Assembly: GCA_009694215.1 (NCBI GenBank)
Contig: SHVN01000017.1
Coordinates: forward strand, 1 to 38,183
Length of the DNA: 38,183 nucleotides
Reading direction: 5' to 3'
DNA from: Xanthobacteraceae bacterium
GTDB lineage: Bacteria; Pseudomonadota; Alphaproteobacteria; Rhizobiales; Xanthobacteraceae
The notes under the pieces: generated by a model
The model's database searches: none
The model's input: only the letters and a program-made list of their open reading frames with translations
What the model was told of the DNA's origin: nothing
In this document: positions 8,513 through 16,696 of the stretch, in pieces
How the letters are laid out: each line of letters begins with the position of its first letter
Numbering within the stretch: the stretch's first letter is position 1
Translations under genes and position numbers: made by a program

Positions 8513-9211
8513 ATGATCGACTTCTACGGATTGACCAGCCCGAATGTGCAGAAGATTTTTATCATGCTCGAGGAAATCGGGCTCCCCTACAGTTTCAAGC
8601 CGGTGGATGTCTGGGCCAGCGCCCAGCACTCGCCGGACTTCCTCAAGCTCAACCCGAACGCAAAAATCCCGGTGATCGTCGACACCGAAGGCCCCGGCGG
8701 CAAGCCCTATACCGTGTTCGAGTCCGGCGCGATCCTGATGTATCTCGCCGACAAGACCGGCAAGTTCATGCCAAAGGACACGGCGAAGAAATACGACGTG
8801 ATCCAGTGGCTGATGGTGCAGGTCTCGGGCATCGGCCCGGCGTTCGGCAACTTCACGCACTTCAATCTGTTCGCGCCTAAGCCCAACGACTACTCGCTCA
8901 GCCGCTACAAGAGCGAAATGCTGCGGCTCTACGAGCTGCTCAACACCAGGCTCGGCCAGGCGAAGTATCTCGGCGGCGACGAATATTCGATCGCCGACAT
9001 AACGACATTCCCCTGGACCCGCCAGCACGCGGCCCACGGCGCCAAGATTGACGCGATGCCGAACTTCAAGCGCTGGTTTGAGGAGCTGTCGGCGCGGCCG
9101 GCGGTCAAGGCGATGATCGCCAAGCAGGCCGACATCAAGTCGAGCCGCGAGAGCGCGACCGACGACAACAAGGACCGCTTCTTCAACCGCGGAAAATACG
9201 CGAGGGCGTAA
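8513..9211 (+). CDS. Glutathione S-transferase, YfcG/YghU-like
   Basis: 232 residues with a thioredoxin-fold N-terminal domain (~1-80: LTSPNVQKIFIMLEEIGLPY, LNPNAKIPVIVD with the cis-Pro, and FESGAILMYLADKTG for glutathione gamma-glutamyl binding) and an all-helical C-terminal domain (~90-210: YLGGDEYSIADITTFPW). The pattern closely resembles the E. coli YfcG/YghU Nu-class proteins, which act as glutathione-dependent disulfide-bond reductases rather than classical transferases. It is cytoplasmic. ATG 8513 is preceded by GTGAGGA. The stop codon overlaps the ATG of the next gene (TAATG), so translation may be coupled. It is transcribed divergently from the tct genes. Confidence 0.9.
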   Translation: MIDFYGLTSPNVQKIFIMLEEIGLPYSFKPVDVWASAQHSPDFLKLNPNAKIPVIVDTEGPGGKPYTVFESGAILMYLADKTGKFMPKDTAKKYDVIQWLMVQVSGIGPAFGNFTHFNLFAPKPNDYSLSRYKSEMLRLYELLNTRLGQAKYLGGDEYSIADITTFPWTRQHAAHGAKIDAMPNFKRWFEELSARPAVKAMIAKQADIKSSRESATDDNKDRFFNRGKYARA

Positions 9212-10353
9212 TGTTGCGAAGCCGCGCCGCTCGTTTTCTTGCCCTCTCCCCTTGTGGGAGAGGGTGCCCGAGCGAAGCGAGGGCGGGCGAGGGGTCGGAG
9301 TATCGTGAAGCGCTGACCCCTCACCCGGCTCGCGCTCGCTATCGCTCCGCGCGATCCACCCTCTCCCACAAGGGGAGAGGGAAAGCGCGCTTCTTGCTCG
9401 CGCTGGGCCTTTTCATCGGCTTTGCAACGCAAGCGTCCGCGCAAGACAACTACCCCTCCCGCCCCATCACACTCATCGTTCCCTACGCCGCCGGCGGATC
9501 GATCGATCTGGTCGCGCGCATTTTAGCGGAAGGGCTCACCGCGCGGCTGAATCAGACCGTTGTGGTCGAGGATAAGCCCGGTGGCAACGGCGTGATCGGC
9601 ATCGGCGCGGTCGTTAAGGCCAAGCCCGACGGCTACACGCTGCAGATGGGCGCGGTCGGCGCCAACGTCACGCCCGCGGCCGTGCAGAAGGACTATCCGT
9701 TCGATCCGCTGCGCGACTACGTGCCGGTTGCGATGGTGGCGGAATGGTCGGCGATCCTGGTGGTGAAGAAGGATCTGCCGGTCAAGTCGCTCGCCGAGTT
9801 CGTCGCTTATGCCAGGGCGCGGCCGAACGCGCTCAATTTCGGCACCACCGGCTACGGCAGCTTCGCCCATCTCGTCAGCGAGGTGTTCATGCAGCAGACC
9901 GGGATCGCGATGCAGCACGTGCAGTACAAGGGCGGTGCGCCCGCGACCACCGATCTGATGGCGGGCACGATCGACGCGCACATGATGAGCTCGGCGGTCG
10001 GCGCCGGACATGCGGAAAACCCGCTCCTGAAGATGCTGGCGGTGGCGAGCCCGCGGCGGCTGCCGTCGATCCGTAACGTGCCGACCATGGCGGAGGCGGG
10101 CGTCACCGGCGTCGACCAGACCGCGTGGCTCTGCGTGTTCGGTCCGCCCGGCCTGCCCGATGCGATCCGCGAGCGGATCGCGCGCGAGGTCGTTGCGATC
10201 GCGCAGGAGCCCGCCTTCCAGGCCAAGTTCCGCAACACTGGCTTCGAGCCGCTCGGTCTCGACGCTACCGCGAGCGCGCGGATGTACCGCGACGAGGTCG
10301 TGCGCTGGAGCGCGTTCATCAAGGAGCGCGGGCTGGCGGAGAAGGGGCGGTAG
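9211..10353 (+). CDS. Bug/TctC-family solute-binding protein with repeat in its N-terminus
   Basis: A 380-residue periplasmic receptor: IVPYAAGGSIDLVARILAEGL, VEDKPGGNGVIG, and VQYKGGAPATTDLMAG are typical Bug blocks. The frame opens at ATG 9211, overlapping the stop of the glutathione transferase gene, but residues ~11-57 are encoded by a palindromic repeat (9242-9381). The hydrophobic core of the signal peptide, LLALGLFIGFATQASA, comes only at residues 62-77. Other Bug proteins have about 320 residues, so the extra length is the inserted repeat. The only other plausible start is TTG 9394, which would leave a signal peptide without basic residues. Whether the protein is still exported is uncertain. 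No permease gene is adjacent. Confidence 0.85.
   Translation: MLRSRAARFLALSPCGRGCPSEARAGEGSEYREALTPHPARARYRSARSTLSHKGRGKARFLLALGLFIGFATQASAQDNYPSRPITLIVPYAAGGSIDLVARILAEGLTARLNQTVVVEDKPGGNGVIGIGAVVKAKPDGYTLQMGAVGANVTPAAVQKDYPFDPLRDYVPVAMVAEWSAILVVKKDLPVKSLAEFVAYARARPNALNFGTTGYGSFAHLVSEVFMQQTGIAMQHVQYKGGAPATTDLMAGTIDAHMMSSAVGAGHAENPLLKMLAVASPRRLPSIRNVPTMAEAGVTGVDQTAWLCVFGPPGLPDAIRERIAREVVAIAQEPAFQAKFRNTGFEPLGLDATASARMYRDEVVRWSAFIKERGLAEKGR
9242..9381. repeat. Palindromic repeat element inside the Bug coding region
   Basis: A perfect 25-bp inverted repeat at 9242-9266 and 9357-9381 (arm begins CCCTCTCCCCTTGTGGGAGA), each arm itself nearly palindromic (CCCTCTCCC...GGGAGAGGG). A second nested pair is gggcgaggggtc near 9284 with gacccctcaccc near 9315, one mismatch. 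It belongs to the short palindromic repeats scattered in rhizobial genomes, normally between genes. Here it is read through in frame. Confidence 0.85.
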
Positions 10354-10415
10354 CTTTTCGCAGAACCCAGGCCCGTTCCGGCGCGTTGGAATGCGGTTTC
10401 TCAAGGGAAGTGCGC

Positions 10416-10670
10416 ATGGCCCCGCGATCTAATGCTTTCGTCTCCGCCCTGGCGAGTGCAGTCCGGCTCTATCCGCGGCTGAGCGCGGGACTGGCCTTCG
10501 AGCTCGGCGTGCTGGCCGGCGCGTTCGTTAAGTCGGCGCGGGCGCGCGGGCTGTCCGACGCATCGGCCAGGCTGATCGAGGCTGTACCATTGAAGCCGTC
10601 GCCGCCGCGGCGCAGGCCGGCCCGCAAGCCCGTCGCGCGGAAACGCAAGGCGGTGAGGAAGGCCGCGTAA
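10416..10670 (+). CDS. Small basic hypothetical protein
   Basis: 84 residues, not recognised. The first ~55 residues form likely helices (AVRLYPRLSAGLAFELGVLAG), and the C-terminal 25 are Pro/Arg/Lys-rich (PSPPRRRPARKPVARKRKAV), resembling the basic tails of nucleoid-type proteins. ATG 10416 is preceded by AGGGAAG at a good distance, which is why this start is preferred over the longer open frame overlapping the Bug gene. It lies 62 bp after the Bug gene on the same strand. It could be an independent short gene or a lineage-specific open frame. Confidence 0.5.
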   Translation: MAPRSNAFVSALASAVRLYPRLSAGLAFELGVLAGAFVKSARARGLSDASARLIEAVPLKPSPPRRRPARKPVARKRKAVRKAA

Positions 10671-10822
10671 CGTCCCGCACTGGGGTGCGTACTCATACAT
10701 CCGGTTCGGCAGCGCTGCTCTCAGAATGTCCGCTTCGCTCCGAAAGCGACTGAATTGCTGCGTCGCTAAGAAATGACGCGATGTGCCAATCAGCGACATT
10801 CGCACCGCAGCACGTGGCATCG

Positions 10823-11813
10823 CTATTCGATCACCTCGTCGGCGCGCGCGAGCACGGACGGCGGCACGGCGAGGCCAAGCGCCTTCGCGGTCTTGAGGTT
10901 GATCACCAGCTCGTACTTGGTCGGCGTCTGCACCGGCAAGTCGGCGGGCTTCTCGCCCTTTAGGATGCGGTCGACGTAGCCGGCCGCGCGCCGGTACTGG
11001 TCGATGTAATCAGCCCCATAGGAGGTCAGGCCGCCGGCGGCGATGAACGAGCGTTCGTTGTAGACCGCGAGCAGCTTGTGGCGGGCCGCCAGCGTGACGA
11101 TCAGAGCGCGATGAAGCGTCGCGGCAGCGGCCGCCGTCACAATCAGACCGCCATTCGGAGAACGCGCGAAGGCCGAGACAGCGCGCTCGATATAGCTGGT
11201 GTCGCGCAAACCGACCGGGGTTATCTCCACCCTGAGCGACGGCGCCACGGCCTGGATTGCGACAAACTGGCCGGTTGCGGAGCCTTGGTTGGGATCCCGA
11301 AGGACCGCTGCTCGCGTCACGCTTGGCGCGATCTCTTTGAGCAGCTCTAGCCATTTTCCGCTCATGCCGTATTCGGCGGTCATGAAGCCGGTGGCGTTGC
11401 CGCCCGGCCGCGCCAGGCTATCGACGAAGCCGGCGCCGACCGGATCGCCGGCGACTGGAAACACAATCGGCACGGTGCGTGTCGCCTGCAGCAAGGGCCC
11501 CACGGCCGAGCCGCCATGGGCCAGGATGACGTCCGGCGCGAGCGCGGCCAATTCCCGCCGCGTGTCTGCGAATTTCGGCGGCATTGGCCGTGGCCCAGCG
11601 GGTGTCGATGCGTACGTTGCGGCCGATGGTCCAGCCGAATTGCGGCAGCGCCTGCAGGAACGCCCCTACCCAGGCTTGATATTCCGCACTGTCCGCAGCT
11701 GCGGGCAGAAGTAAACCGATACGCCGAACCCGGTCGGCCTGCTGCCCCCGCGCCACCACCGGCCACGCCGCCGCCGCACCACCCAGAACACCAAGAAATT
11801 TCCGCCGCCGCAT
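10823..11813 (-). pseudogene. ABC transporter substrate-binding protein (pfam04392 type), frameshifted
   Basis: Reads from ATG 11813 (MRRRKFLGVLGGAAAAWPVV, a signal peptide with an RRRKFL start) through GQQADRVRRIGLLLP to RRHAA. The frame then breaks at a run of three C on the plus strand (11554-11556). Removing one base restores AELAALAPDVILAHGGSAVGPLLQ, and the rest is intact to TAG 10823, including PIVFPVAGDPVGAGFVDSLARPGGNATG, the family hallmark, and the C-terminal YELVINLKTAKALGL. Restored length is ~329 residues, normal for the family. A single base in a short homopolymer could also be a sequencing error, so pseudogene status is provisional. No ABC permease or ATPase is nearby, as is usual for this expanded rhizobial family. 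Confidence 0.85.
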
Positions 11814-12129
11814 GTCGCCCCTCAGGCTCAACAGACGGCATCGTATCGGCTCAAACGAGTGCTTTGATAGGGGCTCAGAACGGCTTCGCTGCTGCAACAT
11901 GAGATGCTGGCCGATGTCGCAGTTGGATCTTTTCGACCGGTACGAGGCCAGCAGCAGGTCCGCCATGTCGGCTGTGCCCCCGAAAGCGGAAGCAAATTCA
12001 GGGTATTGGAATCTGCCTTGATGGGCCTTAGCGGGTTGATGGCGTCGCCGCCGCGACGCAGGCGGGCCAGCGTTATGCCCGGCAATGACAGCGGAGAGGC
12101 TGCCGCCGATCGCGCGCCGTCGCCGCGTG
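11814..12129. other. 316-bp gene-free stretch
   Basis: No convincing gene. The part next to the ABC binding-protein start (11818-11880) is homologous to the region upstream of the second copy near 19.6 kb. The middle (about 11925-11995) looks like the dispersed non-coding repeats that flank this gene family in rhizobia, with a GTCCGCC/CCGAAAGCGG-like core; that assignment is from memory of such repeats. Near the LLM gene I see only GC-rich sequence and no clear terminator. Confidence 0.5.
11818..11882 (-). repeat. Conserved upstream region of ABC binding-protein genes, copy A
   Basis: The plus-strand sequence ccctcaggctc...catcgtatcggctcaaac...aggggctcagaacgg matches the upstream region of the second binding-protein gene (19630-19697) in order and spacing, with scattered differences. 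It ends just outside the start codon in both, so it probably carries the promoter and leader shared by this gene family. Confidence 0.7.
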
Positions 12130-13314
12130 CTACGCCGCGGTCGCTTCCGGCACCGGCTGCTTGTAGGCCTTCAGCCGTGGCATCACCTCCTGCGAGAACA
12201 TCGTGAGGTTACTCACCGTGTCCTCGTGCGACAGGAAGCCGGCGTGGCCCATCATCAGCAGGTTGCCCATGCCGCCGCAGTATTCGGTGAAGTCCAGGAT
12301 CTGCTGCGTCACCTGGTCGGGCGTGCCGCAGAACAGGATGCCGGCGTCGATCAGGTCCTGCACGCTGCCGTGGTGCATGTTCACGGCGCGGCCGTCCTTG
12401 GTGAAGCTGCGCGGCGCGCTTTGGCCGCGAAGCATCCGCGCGTTGTCGTCCACCGTGAGGAAGCCCGGCGGGTTGCGGAACGGCACGTGCACGATCGCCG
12501 ATGAGCGGAGATAACCGGCGACGAGCTCGCCGCGGCGGCGCGCCTCGGTCTCGTCCTCGGCGACGGCGACGAGGCCAAGATAGGCGACACGGTCGGCCGG
12601 CGCGGGCCGCTTCCACTTCGCCAGATACCCCGCGCGGTAGGAGTCATACAGCGGCCGCGTGGCGTAGCCCGAGCCGAGCGTCGCCATCACATAGCCCTTC
12701 TCGCCCAGGAGCCGCGCCTGCGCCTTGTTGCCGGTGGTGGTCCAGACCGGCGGATGCGGCGCCTGCACCGGACGCGGCCAGACGTTGACCTGCCGGTAGT
12801 GGAAGAATTCGCCCTCCCAGTTGAACGGCGCGTCGTGGCTGGTCATCGCCTTGAGGATGAAGTCGTGCGCCTCCCAGAAGCGGCCCATCACCGCGACCGG
12901 ATTCTGGTTCGACGCCGGGAATTCGTAAGGAACGCCCTTGATGAAGCCCATGTCCAGCCGGCCGCGCGAGATCACGTCGATGGTGGCAAGCTCTTCGGCG
13001 CAGCGCAGCGGGTCGGGGCGGTGGCCGATCGGATAGCCGAGCACCAGGATGCGTGCCTTCTTGGTCTCGCGCGCCAGCACCGACAGGCCGACGATCACGG
13101 TCGAGGACATGCAGGTCGCGGTCTGGTGGTGCTCGTTGACCATGATGTTGTAGCCAAGCTCGTCGGCGATCTTCCACTCGTCGTAGTAGCGGTGGAACAG
13201 GTCGCCGGCGATCTTCGGATCGACCACGCTGTTGGGCAGGTTCACGCGCAGCGAGCCCGAATGGTTGTTCCACGCCGGGTAATAGGGCTGCTCGGTGAAA
13301 TAATAGACCTGCAT
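12130..13314 (-). CDS. LLM-class flavin-dependent oxidoreductase
   Basis: A 394-residue bacterial-luciferase-like TIM-barrel enzyme, probably using FMNH2 or F420-type flavin to oxygenate or reduce its substrate. Visible family features are WKIADELGYNIMVNEHH, the barrel strand RILVLGYPIGHRPDPLRCAEELATIDVISRGRLDMGF, and the C-terminal LIDAGILFCGTPDQVTQQILDF, in which GTP-D-V/Q-V is typical. The start at 13314 is fixed by GAGGAGACCC upstream and by the conserved MQVYYFTEQPY beginning. It follows an alpha/beta hydrolase gene by only 11 bp on the same strand, so the two form an operon. No flavin reductase is adjacent. The substrate is unknown; such pairs occur in degradation of aromatic or xenobiotic compounds. 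Confidence 0.9.
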   Translation of the reverse strand: MQVYYFTEQPYYPAWNNHSGSLRVNLPNSVVDPKIAGDLFHRYYDEWKIADELGYNIMVNEHHQTATCMSSTVIVGLSVLARETKKARILVLGYPIGHRPDPLRCAEELATIDVISRGRLDMGFIKGVPYEFPASNQNPVAVMGRFWEAHDFILKAMTSHDAPFNWEGEFFHYRQVNVWPRPVQAPHPPVWTTTGNKAQARLLGEKGYVMATLGSGYATRPLYDSYRAGYLAKWKRPAPADRVAYLGLVAVAEDETEARRRGELVAGYLRSSAIVHVPFRNPPGFLTVDDNARMLRGQSAPRSFTKDGRAVNMHHGSVQDLIDAGILFCGTPDQVTQQILDFTEYCGGMGNLLMMGHAGFLSHEDTVSNLTMFSQEVMPRLKAYKQPVPEATAA

Positions 13315-13325
13315 GATGGGTCTCC

Positions 13326-14150
13326 TCAGGCTCGTCTGATACGCGGGGCGGCCGGCGCGGCGGCGTCGGCGAAGGCGAGCACCTTTCGGGCGAACTCCTC
13401 CGGCTGCTCGAGATGGGGAAAGTGTCCCGCCTTCTCGATCGGCTCGAACCTGGCGCCGGCGATCAGCCCGCAATAGGCGCGGCCGTATGTCTCGCTCAGA
13501 ATGCGGTCGGCCATGCCCCACAGGAACAGCGTCGGCGCTTTGATGCGATGCAGCCGGTTCTTGAGCTTGGGGTTGTGCATGTAGGGCGACCAGCAGAGCC
13601 GCGCCGTGGCCTCGCGGTTGCGCGCGGCGGAGAGCGATTCCGCCTCCGGCAGATTCTTGTAGTCGCGCGCGCCGGCCTTCGGGTCGAACCAGGCCAGCTG
13701 ATCGAACTCCTCCGGCATCAGCGCCCAGATGTCGACGATGTCGCGGGTCTCGCGGTCGCCGATCTTGACGCCGACGGCGTTGGCCATGACGAGGCGCGAC
13801 AGCCGGGTGGAATTCTTCGTGGCGATCTCGGCCGCGATCCAGCCGCCGAGACCCACGCCGACCACGAGCACGTCGCGTAGGTCGAGCTGGTCGAGCAGAT
13901 CGAGATAGAAATACGACACGTCGTCGATGCTGGTCATGCCCTGCGGAAGCTGCGAGGTGCCGAAGCCCGGATGCGAGGGCGCGATGACGCGGCCGCCCTT
14001 GGCCAGCGCGGCCAGCACGGGGGCGGCTGCGTCGATGCCGATGCCGGGATGCAGGAACAGGATCGGGCGGCCAGTCCCTCCATCATGACCCTTGTCGATG
14101 GCCTCGATGGTCACGCCATTCACGACCATTGACGTGATCGCGTCCAGCAT
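13326..14150 (-). CDS. Alpha/beta hydrolase with substituted nucleophile
   Basis: 274 residues with a MhpC-like alpha/beta fold: PILFLHPGIG (oxyanion region, ~29-38), SHPGFGTSQLP (59-69), nucleophile elbow LVVGVGLGGWIAAE (95-108), WGMADRILSE with Asp215 and GHFPHLEQPEEF with His243. At the elbow the family has G-x-S-x-G, but here Gly100 stands in the Ser position. Asp and His are kept. The enzyme may therefore be a lyase- or binding-type member, or use another nucleophile. Start 14150 is preceded by AAAGGGG. It is the first gene of a two-gene unit with the LLM oxidoreductase and is divergent from the esterase at 14254, with 103 bp between. Confidence 0.88.
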   Translation of the reverse strand: MLDAITSMVVNGVTIEAIDKGHDGGTGRPILFLHPGIGIDAAAPVLAALAKGGRVIAPSHPGFGTSQLPQGMTSIDDVSYFYLDLLDQLDLRDVLVVGVGLGGWIAAEIATKNSTRLSRLVMANAVGVKIGDRETRDIVDIWALMPEEFDQLAWFDPKAGARDYKNLPEAESLSAARNREATARLCWSPYMHNPKLKNRLHRIKAPTLFLWGMADRILSETYGRAYCGLIAGARFEPIEKAGHFPHLEQPEEFARKVLAFADAAAPAAPRIRRA

Positions 14151-14253
14151 GCGCGAAACCCCTTTGTTTTCCTGCCCCGCTTTCCATTGCACGACGCCAG
14201 CGGGTGTTTCAAGATCATTCCGCAACGTGCGTTCGACGGAAAGGAACATCGCA

Positions 14254-15111
14254 ATGAATATGGCCGGAAAACTCAGCGAATTTGAAACACGGCCGGGCGC
14301 GACCTATGCGACGCATGACAGCGTTGCGCTCGCGGGCGACCTCTATCTGCCGAAGGGCGCCGGGCCATATCCCGCGCTGGTCGGCGTGCATGGCGGCGGC
14401 TGGGTGCAGGGCGTGCGCGGCCAGTTCGCGCATTGGGGCAAGTATCTCGCGTCGCATGGCGTTGCGCTGTTTGCGATCGGCTACCGCCTCGCCAAACCCG
14501 GGCAGAAGACGTTTCCGCACGCGGTTCAGGACGTGCTGGCGGGCATTCAGTATGTGCGTGGCAACGCCAAGGGCCTGAACATCGCGCCCAACCGCATCGG
14601 CGTGTTCGGCCACTCCGCCGGCGGCAATCTCGGCGCGCTGGCGGCGCTCGCCGGGAAAAAATTCGAGGGTGGTTATCCGCAGGATGCTCACGCCAAGGAG
14701 AGCACCGAGGTGAAGGTGTTCGCGGGCGTTTACGGCGTCTATGACGTCGCCGAGATGTGGGGCAAGTACAACATCCAGAGCCCGAAGCAGAATAACATCG
14801 AGCTGTTCACCGGCGCGTCGCTGGCCGACAACCGCCAGGTCTATTTCGACGCCTCGCCGATCAGCTACGCAGTCAGCGCCAACAACAAGGTGGCGGTGCA
14901 CCTGAGCGTTGGCACCGAGGACGATCTGGTCGATCGCCGCGCCCACACCGATGCCTTCGTGCTGGCGCTGAAGCAGGCGGGATTCTTCGTGCGCACCACC
15001 ATCCTGCAGGGCGCGCCGCACTACTGGGGCAGCGATCCGATCGACGAGCCGAACAGCTTTTCGGGTTTCCTCGCGCCGCGGCTGATGCGGTTTCTGGCGG
15101 AGAAGCTTTAG
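14254..15111 (+). CDS. HSL-type alpha/beta hydrolase (esterase/lipase)
   Basis: A 285-residue hydrolase of the hormone-sensitive-lipase/BD-FAE type. The oxyanion motif is VGVHGGGW (43-50), the nucleophile elbow is GVFGHSAGGNLG with Ser121, and the acid and base are likely the Asp in VGTEDDLVD and the His in GAPHYWG. It is cytoplasmic, as no signal peptide is seen. ATG 14254 has AAGGA upstream; the frame extends further 5' but crosses the divergent promoter region. Its TAG overlaps the stop of the VOC gene by four bases tail to tail. It probably hydrolyses an ester or activated amide intermediate; the substrate is unknown. Confidence 0.9.
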   Translation: MNMAGKLSEFETRPGATYATHDSVALAGDLYLPKGAGPYPALVGVHGGGWVQGVRGQFAHWGKYLASHGVALFAIGYRLAKPGQKTFPHAVQDVLAGIQYVRGNAKGLNIAPNRIGVFGHSAGGNLGALAALAGKKFEGGYPQDAHAKESTEVKVFAGVYGVYDVAEMWGKYNIQSPKQNNIELFTGASLADNRQVYFDASPISYAVSANNKVAVHLSVGTEDDLVDRRAHTDAFVLALKQAGFFVRTTILQGAPHYWGSDPIDEPNSFSGFLAPRLMRFLAEKL

Positions 15112-16001
15112 TCTCGCCCGCGCATGAAGTCGGGCGTCGGCGGCGGCCCCCACATGTAGGCGACCTGCTTGTGGTCCCAGACCTTCGGCCGCTGTGGGCG
15201 GTCGTGGTGCCAGGGCCGCGGATCGAAATAGCCGAGCTCCTCGTCCTTCATCTGGTCGAGCTCGGCGTAGAACTCGACCACCCAGTCGTCGTGGTCGCGG
15301 TGGAAGGCGGCGACGTTGTGGCCGGGCCCAAGCCGCACCGGACCCCAGATGATCGGGATTTTCCGCTCGCCGAACAGATCGCACGCCGTCTGCAGGTGCG
15401 AGAAGTCGCGCAGCTCGAAGGCGATGTGGTGCATCTTGACGTTCTTGCCGGTGATGAAATTCACCGCATGGTGGTCGGCGTTGCAGCGCATGAACACGAA
15501 GAAGTCGCCGATCCAGTCGGAGATGCGGAAGCCCAGCACCTCGGCATAGAACTTGGCCAGCGCCTTCGGCTCCTGCGTGACGAATGCGACGTGGCCGAGC
15601 TTCAGCGCGCCGACGCCCACGACCTGCTCGTGGTTGCCGATCGGGCTCCATTCGCGGAACAGCTCGATGGTGGTGCCCTTGGGATCCTGGAACGACAGCA
15701 CCTTGGGCAGGCCGGGGATTGAATCGTTGCGCTCCTCCGCGGCGACCCCGTGCTTCTGCAGCGCGCGCTGCAGGTCGCTGAAGTCGGCGTTCGGCGCGAC
15801 CTCGAACGACAGCTTGCTGCATCGCGCCTGCGTGCCCGCCTGCAGCTCGATGACGAGCTGGCCCATCTTGGTCGCCAGGAATGCGCGCTTGTCCTCGCGG
15901 CCGGCGAGCGAAAGCCCGATCACCTGCGTGTAATGCTCGATCGCCTTGGCGAGATCGGGCGTCTCGAAGGTGGCGTGGCCGATCCGCAGCACTTTAATCA
16001 T
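15108..16001 (-). CDS. Type I extradiol dioxygenase-like VOC protein
   Basis: 297 residues in two vicinal-oxygen-chelate modules, the size of two-domain type I extradiol ring-cleavage dioxygenases. The N-terminal module (LRIGHATFETPDLAKAIEHY) is non-catalytic in type. The C-terminal module holds the likely metal facial triad: His137 in LGHVAFVT, His192 in KMHHIAFEL and Glu243 in DWVVEFYAE. GPGHNVAAFHRDHDDWVVEF matches the family's G..N..s.y.rDpdG..vE block. The expected reaction is Fe(II)-dependent meta-cleavage of a catechol. The start at 16001 has AGAGG upstream and follows the methyltransferase gene by 22 bp. The neighbouring HpaB-type hydroxylase could supply a catechol. The exact substrate is unknown. 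Confidence 0.85.
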   Translation of the reverse strand: MIKVLRIGHATFETPDLAKAIEHYTQVIGLSLAGREDKRAFLATKMGQLVIELQAGTQARCSKLSFEVAPNADFSDLQRALQKHGVAAEERNDSIPGLPKVLSFQDPKGTTIELFREWSPIGNHEQVVGVGALKLGHVAFVTQEPKALAKFYAEVLGFRISDWIGDFFVFMRCNADHHAVNFITGKNVKMHHIAFELRDFSHLQTACDLFGERKIPIIWGPVRLGPGHNVAAFHRDHDDWVVEFYAELDQMKDEELGYFDPRPWHHDRPQRPKVWDHKQVAYMWGPPPTPDFMRGRD

Positions 16002-16023
16002 GGTATAGCCTCTTCCGAATGGC

Positions 16024-16629
16024 TTACTTGCGTCCCACAAGATCGATGAGCGCGGCCGTGCCGGAATGCCGGCTGCCCTCCTGGAGCACGGTGTCGTACT
16101 CCTCGATCTCGATCGAAGAAAAATCTCCGAAAGCTTGTTCCAGCATCGGGCGGGTGTAAAGCCGGTCGGGCTCCGAGGGGCCGCCGGATTTGTATTGGAG
16201 TTGCCCCAGCCCATAGCCTTCGAGCAGCAGCAGCCCGCCGGGCTTAAGCGTGTGCTTGATGCCGGCGAAAATCTTCTGGCGAGCCGGCGACGCGCAGAAC
16301 TGGAAAAAGATGGCCACCACGACGTCGAACGCCTCGACTGGCCAACTCCAGGTTTCGAGATCGGCTTGTTTGGTGCGGATCGCTACGTTTCGTTCTTTCG
16401 CTAGCGTGCGCGCCTTGGCCAGCGCCGTCGGAGAAAAGTCTAGGGCGAGCACGTCGAGACCCTGCTCGGCGAGAAAGACGCCGTTGCGGCCCTCGCCATC
16501 GGCGATCGAGAGGACCTTCTGACCGGGCTTCAGCAGATGAGCCTTGCTCTTGAGGAACGCGTTCGGCTCGGTTCCGAAATGATATCCGGGGGCCGAAAAC
16601 CGCGCCTCCCAACGTTCCAATTCCGACAT
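16024..16629 (-). CDS. Class I SAM-dependent methyltransferase
   Basis: A 201-residue Rossmann-fold methyltransferase resembling the TehB/thiopurine-type group. It begins with ERWEARFSAPGYHFGTEPN, motif I is VLSIADGEGRNGVFLAE (39-55), the acidic loop is LALDFSPTAL (61-70), motif II/III regions are QADLETWSWPVEAFDVVVAIFF, and the post-motif is LKPGGLLLLEGYG. No signal peptide. It lies between the MarR gene (67 bp upstream) and the VOC gene (22 bp downstream) on the same strand, so the three are probably one operon. It may O-methylate or detoxify a pathway compound, or act on a small inorganic or sulfur compound. The acceptor cannot be told. Confidence 0.85.
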   Translation of the reverse strand: MSELERWEARFSAPGYHFGTEPNAFLKSKAHLLKPGQKVLSIADGEGRNGVFLAEQGLDVLALDFSPTALAKARTLAKERNVAIRTKQADLETWSWPVEAFDVVVAIFFQFCASPARQKIFAGIKHTLKPGGLLLLEGYGLGQLQYKSGGPSEPDRLYTRPMLEQAFGDFSSIEIEEYDTVLQEGSRHSGTAALIDLVGRK

Positions 16630-16696
16630 CGCAGTTGCATCCTTCGCGGCCGAGGTTGATGGACGATGCGGCGGGTGGCAAGCACAAAGCGCTAAT

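Noticed and set aside
10773-10979. Short plus-strand frame with a YSITSSARAS-like peptide
   Set aside because: This is the antisense of the conserved 3' end of pfam04392-type binding proteins, a frequent false gene call in rhizobia.
14151-14253. Imperfect dyad ttccgcaacgtgcgttcgacggaa in the divergent hydrolase/esterase region
   Set aside because: The arms are short and interrupted, and no regulator gene is adjacent; too weak to call an operator.
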